Source: an uncultured Methanobrevibacter sp. (lineage in GTDB: Archaea; Methanobacteriota; Methanobacteria; Methanobacteriales; Methanobacteriaceae). Taken from it: 6,761 bases of DNA. A model generated the notes under the pieces. It was not told the origin of the DNA. It ran no database searches and saw only the letters and a list, made by a program, of their open reading frames with translations. The position numbers and the translations under genes are program-made. The stretch covers positions 1 to 6,761 of the forward strand of contig NZ_CALCYR010000128.1 of assembly GCF_937906425.1 (NCBI RefSeq), written 5' to 3'. This document shows positions 3,666 through 6,761 of this stretch, piece by piece (the stretch's first letter is position 1; each line of letters begins with the position of its first letter).

Positions 3666-6302
3666 GTGGAGGTTTTAATTATTTTTAATAAAAAATATTC
3701 AATTTTACTATTAATGATTTTAATAGTAAGTGCAATATCCCTTTCTTCAGTCAGTGCAGAAGATACAAGCATTGGCAATTTAAGCACTGCAAATGAAATG
3801 GAAATTGCAGACTCAGATTTTAATAATGAAATGGAAATTGACAATTCAAATCAGATTGAAAGTCTTGAAAAGGACACTGCCCTCAAAAAAGAATCTGAAG
3901 ATTCAAAACTCTCAGACAATGATGACAAATATGAAGTCAATTATGAAATAATGATTCCGGATTCAGTCAGGAAGGGAGGCTACACTACATTTGAGGAAGA
4001 CCTCTATGATTACTTTTCCACAGTAAGCTGTACCTTTTTTGATGATGTGGATGGAAACTATTCCATTTCAGTAGATGGCTTGGAAGTCTACAATCGCCCA
4101 ATCATCAGTTATTGGGACGACGATTATGAAGAGGATTATTTTGATTTGAATGATCTTAACTTAAGCTATGGAACCCACAGCATTGAAGTCAAATTCGACG
4201 GCAATGATGAATACGCTCCCTTTTCAGTTCAAAAGGAATTTGAATATTACTACTTTAAACTCCTCATTCCGGAAAATATAATTAAAGGAGATTGGGATGA
4301 TCGCAATTCTGCAATGATTTGTGAATTTGCACTTGATGCAAAAGGAAACCTAACAGTTTACATTGACAATAAAAGGGTATTCAAGGATTCAGCATATGAT
4401 GCCCGAATCAGGAATCCGGCAGATGATGATGAGCTTGATTTGGAGTCAACAATAAGCATTTCACTCGATTCCTTATCCTTTGGACAGCATAGCTATACAG
4501 TCAACTATACAGGCAGCAATTATGAAAGCCTATATCTGAAAGGTTCCTTCAACATAAGCGACTATTACTTTGAGGTTAATGGAATTGAAGATGAATATTC
4601 CTACGGCGATGTTTTAGAGTGTGAAATAAGATTGATTGAAGGGACTACAAAAAATCTGATATTAAATGCAAATGGCAAGGAATATGCAATTGTAATATCA
4701 GGCAATGATTACAGCTATTACTGTGAGAACTATTATTTCAATGAGCTTGTCTTAGGTGAAAACAATTTGACCTTCACCTACGAGGACAGCAAATTGCCAA
4801 AAAGAAGCCTGACATTTCTAATCAATGTTACAGGCAAGATTCTTGCTCCCGAATGGGAGGGAATAAGGTATATGGCAGACAATAGAACAATTAATTTAAC
4901 ATTGCCAAATGATGCAAAAGGCAATCTAAGCCTTTACCAATCTGAATACAATCTTTATGGAGATAATGAATACACTGCAGGGGACTTGATTAAATCTGTC
5001 CCTATGAAAAATGGATTTGCATCCATCCCATTATACGATTTCCCATTAGGCCAACATGATTTTCTTATCCGCTATGAGGGGGATGACTACAAAATCGAAG
5101 ACCTGATTACATCAATACAAGTCGGACCAAATATAGATTTGGCTACAGGGGTCTGGTCAAAAATCATCAATGGCTACTCAATAAGAGTTCAATCTCCTGA
5201 AGATTTCACAGGACGCCTTATCATTGACGTCTATGATACAGAATACCTGAAAGATGAAGACTATTATGAAATGAGCAATCATGTCAAGGAAATATATAAC
5301 GGTTCAGCCAAGGGAATTGTCAATATAAAATATCCCAGTTTGGATATTGGAAATTACTACTTCCACATCAGGCTTTTCAATGATGATGAAGAAATCTTTT
5401 CAAAATCCATTATGTCCAGCATAAGGGATGAAAATCCAGATTGGGAAATAATTGTAGAGATTCCTGATGAGATTTGTCTGGATGACTATTATGATGGAGA
5501 ATATTACATTTCATTTTGTCCGACCAGCATTCCAAATGATATTTCAGGAGACCTGATTCTTTATATAGATGGAGAAATAGTAGATGAGAATTCATTGGAC
5601 GATGAATATGAATTTCCACTTGAATTTATTGACATAGGCAGCTTAAGCAGAGGAAGCCATAATTGGGAACTTAAATATTTAGGTGACAGCTACTATAATC
5701 CGACTTCAGTAAATGGCAGCTTTAAAATACTTAAGACTTTTCCAAGTTATATAATCGCATCTTCTGTAAGCACAAGCTATAAGACATCAAAAAAGATGAC
5801 AATTACTTTAATGGACTATAATGATATGCCCCTTGCAAATAAAAAGGTCAGCATTGTTTTAAATGGCAAGACATATACAAAAACCACCGATGCAAAGGGC
5901 AAGATCTCATTTACAGTTCCTGCAAACCTTGCTCCTAAAACATATATTGCAAGAGTCAAGTTTGCAGGAGACCTTGATTATTTAAGTTCGCAAACTACAG
6001 CAAAGGTAAAAGTAGTAAAGGCAATTCCTAAGCTAACAGCAGCCTCAAAAACATTTAAACTTAAGGCAACAAAGAAATACACCGCTACATTAAAGTCAGA
6101 CAAGAAGCTTGCAATAAAAAATGTAAAGATAAGCCTAACTGTCAATAAGAAGACATACACTGCAAAAACCAATTCAAAGGGAGTCGTTACATTAAAACTT
6201 AGCAAATTAACTAAGAAGGGCAAGTACACTGCAATAATTAAGTTTAGCGGAAACTCATATTATAAGGCTGTAACTAAGAAAGCTACTATTTCCATTAAAT
6301 AG
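3666..6302 (+). CDS. Secreted adhesin-like protein with eight Ig-like repeats
   Basis: An exported all-beta surface fibre, inferred to be an adhesin or structural surface protein; no enzymatic domain is visible. Residues are numbered from GTG 3666, the only conventional start codon that keeps the whole signal peptide, but the SD site points to ATT at 3678 or 3681. The signal peptide has basic NKK at 8-10, a hydrophobic core and SLSSVSA at 25-31. An acidic segment follows (~32-90). Six diverged Ig-like repeats lie at about 92-193, 197-298, 301-388, 391-486, 487-586 and 592-690. Most share a GN(L/Y)xxY strand and a LxxGxHxxxVxYxGxxxY ending. Two better-conserved bacterial-Ig (Big_1-like) domains follow at 692-785 and 786-878. 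The last is very lysine-rich and carries TYTAKTNSKG, shared with the divergent gene's C-terminus. There is no membrane helix or sorting motif at the end. The frame is intact and a strong terminator follows. Confidence 0.88.
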   Translation: MEVLIIFNKKYSILLLMILIVSAISLSSVSAEDTSIGNLSTANEMEIADSDFNNEMEIDNSNQIESLEKDTALKKESEDSKLSDNDDKYEVNYEIMIPDSVRKGGYTTFEEDLYDYFSTVSCTFFDDVDGNYSISVDGLEVYNRPIISYWDDDYEEDYFDLNDLNLSYGTHSIEVKFDGNDEYAPFSVQKEFEYYYFKLLIPENIIKGDWDDRNSAMICEFALDAKGNLTVYIDNKRVFKDSAYDARIRNPADDDELDLESTISISLDSLSFGQHSYTVNYTGSNYESLYLKGSFNISDYYFEVNGIEDEYSYGDVLECEIRLIEGTTKNLILNANGKEYAIVISGNDYSYYCENYYFNELVLGENNLTFTYEDSKLPKRSLTFLINVTGKILAPEWEGIRYMADNRTINLTLPNDAKGNLSLYQSEYNLYGDNEYTAGDLIKSVPMKNGFASIPLYDFPLGQHDFLIRYEGDDYKIEDLITSIQVGPNIDLATGVWSKIINGYSIRVQSPEDFTGRLIIDVYDTEYLKDEDYYEMSNHVKEIYNGSAKGIVNIKYPSLDIGNYYFHIRLFNDDEEIFSKSIMSSIRDENPDWEIIVEIPDEICLDDYYDGEYYISFCPTSIPNDISGDLILYIDGEIVDENSLDDEYEFPLEFIDIGSLSRGSHNWELKYLGDSYYNPTSVNGSFKILKTFPSYIIASSVSTSYKTSKKMTITLMDYNDMPLANKKVSIVLNGKTYTKTTDAKGKISFTVPANLAPKTYIARVKFAGDLDYLSSQTTAKVKVVKAIPKLTAASKTFKLKATKKYTATLKSDKKLAIKNVKISLTVNKKTYTAKTNSKGVVTLKLSKLTKKGKYTAIIKFSGNSYYKAVTKKATISIK
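3668..3673 (+). promoter_or_regulatory. Strong Shine-Dalgarno site (GGAGGT) conflicting with the GTG start
   Basis: GGAGGT is the best SD match in the window. It sits inside the first codons of the GTG-initiated frame (GTGGAGGTT), so it cannot serve that GTG. Four bases after it come the in-frame codons ATT (3678) and ATT (3681), at normal start spacing. No SD is visible upstream of the GTG at 3666 or before the ATG at 3714. Confidence 0.8.
3792..3840 (+). repeat. 16-bp direct repeat encoding NEME(I) twice
   Basis: AATGAAATGGAAATTG occurs at 3792-3807 and 3825-3840, exactly 33 bp apart, and encodes NEMEIA and NEMEID in the acidic segment just after the signal peptide. The in-frame spacing suggests an 11-residue duplication. 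This mirrors the position of the hexapeptide array in the neighbouring gene. Confidence 0.75.
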
Positions 6303-6317
6303 TCTAAAAAACATTTT

Positions 6318-6349
6318 AAGGAGTTTTAACTCCTTCTTTTTTTATTTTT
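6318..6349 (+). terminator. Intrinsic terminator of the plus-strand adhesin gene
   Basis: AAGGAGTT and AACTCCTT (6318-6335) form a compact hairpin, realistically a 6-7 bp stem with a 4-6 base loop. It is followed by C and the T-tract TTTTTTTATTTTT (6337-6349). It begins 15 bases after the TAG stop. The G/C-containing stem stands out against the nearly pure A/T flank, so this is the clearest terminator in the window. Confidence 0.88.
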
Positions 6350-6761
6350 ATTCAATTCTAATTGGATCTTTTTTAAATTTAGACTTGTTTTTTATTTATT
6401 TTAATATCTTATTTTTTATTTAAACTTATTTTTTAGTTTTATTTTAAATTTAAAGTTAATATTTTATTTTATTTTTAATTTAAACTTCTTTTTATTAATT
6501 AAACTTATTTTATTTTATTTAAATCCATACTTTTATAAATTAAATAAAAATTTACTTATAATCAATTCATTAAAAAAAATAAGAAACTTAATTGTTTAAA
6601 ATAATTAAAGAAATAATAAAAATAGTTAAAAATGATTTAAAATAATTAAAAATAATTAAAATAGTTTAAAATAGTTTAAATAATTAAAAAATAATAAAAA
6701 TAGTTAAAAATAATTAAAAATAATTAAAAATAATTAAAAAAAAATAAAAATAGTAAAATAG
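6350..6761. repeat. Gene-free A/T-rich tail with helically phased motifs
   Basis: No ORF, RNA gene or promoter is supportable here. 6350-6535 is T-rich on the plus strand and carries TAAACTT-type motifs at 6380 (TAGACTT), 6421, 6451 (TAAAGTT), 6481 and 6500, spaced 41, 30, 30 and 19 bp. From about 6545 to 6761 the plus strand becomes A-rich and is dominated by roughly 10-bp iterations of AATTAAAAAT and AATAGTTAAA. Phased A-tracts at the helical repeat normally give curved DNA. The window ends inside this array. Confidence 0.7.

Noticed and set aside
3650..3844. Antisense 64-codon ORF over the start of the 878-residue gene
   Set aside because: It overlaps the signal peptide and acidic segment in antisense and has no SD, terminator or recognisable domain. 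It is better explained as a shadow.
5410..6229. Antisense ORFs at 5410-5619 and 5978-6229
   Set aside because: Both are shadows of the Ig-like repeats. The Phe/Leu/Val-rich second one mirrors lysine and threonine codons on the plus strand and is not a real membrane protein.
3714..6302. ATG at 3714 as the start of the plus-strand adhesin
   Set aside because: It has no SD, and the resulting signal peptide would lack a basic N-terminus and be only about 15 residues long.

Overview
This window most likely comes from a gut or rumen methanogen of the Methanobrevibacter type, with Methanosphaera as the main alternative. Four things point there: spacers that are almost pure A/T, low-GC coding sequence, Shine-Dalgarno sites complementary to a CCUCC-type 16S end, and two very large secreted proteins built like the adhesin-like proteins that these archaea carry in many copies. 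The assignment rests on protein architecture and composition, since there is no rRNA or housekeeping gene to confirm it. Bases 1-44 are not biological: they match the 3' 44 bases of the Illumina universal (P5/TruSeq read 1) adapter, so the window starts at an untrimmed contig end and genomic sequence begins at 45.

Layout. 46-150 holds a short element with 22-bp imperfect terminal inverted repeats, possibly a MITE or IS remnant. 151-265 is repetitive A/T sequence. 271-315 is a hairpin plus T-tract that ends gene 1. Gene 1 (342-3302, minus, 986 aa) has a signal peptide, an acidic hexapeptide tandem repeat, a seven-coil parallel beta-helix with GGAI and FxxN motifs, a linker with 14 N-glycosylation sequons, and four Ig-like domains. 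3303-3665 is a divergent promoter region with a 61-bp duplicated block, an inverted repeat and a TATA-like box. Gene 2 (3666-6302, plus, 878 aa) has a signal peptide, an acidic N-terminal segment, six degenerate Ig-like repeats and two lysine-rich C-terminal Ig-like domains. 6318-6349 is its strong hairpin terminator. 6350-6761 is gene-free A/T sequence with motifs repeating near the 10-bp helical pitch.

How the genes fit together. Both products should be exported by the Sec pathway. Both end in the same kind of basic Ig-like domain carrying the shared decapeptide TYTAKTNSKG, and neither has a C-terminal membrane helix or sorting motif. I infer two divergently transcribed cell-surface adhesins: gene 1 displays a beta-helix head on a probably glycosylated stalk, and gene 2 is an all-Ig fibre. 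The ligands cannot be read from the sequence. The strongest oddity is the start of gene 2: its only good Shine-Dalgarno site overlaps the only conventional upstream start codon (GTG) and points instead to an ATT codon.
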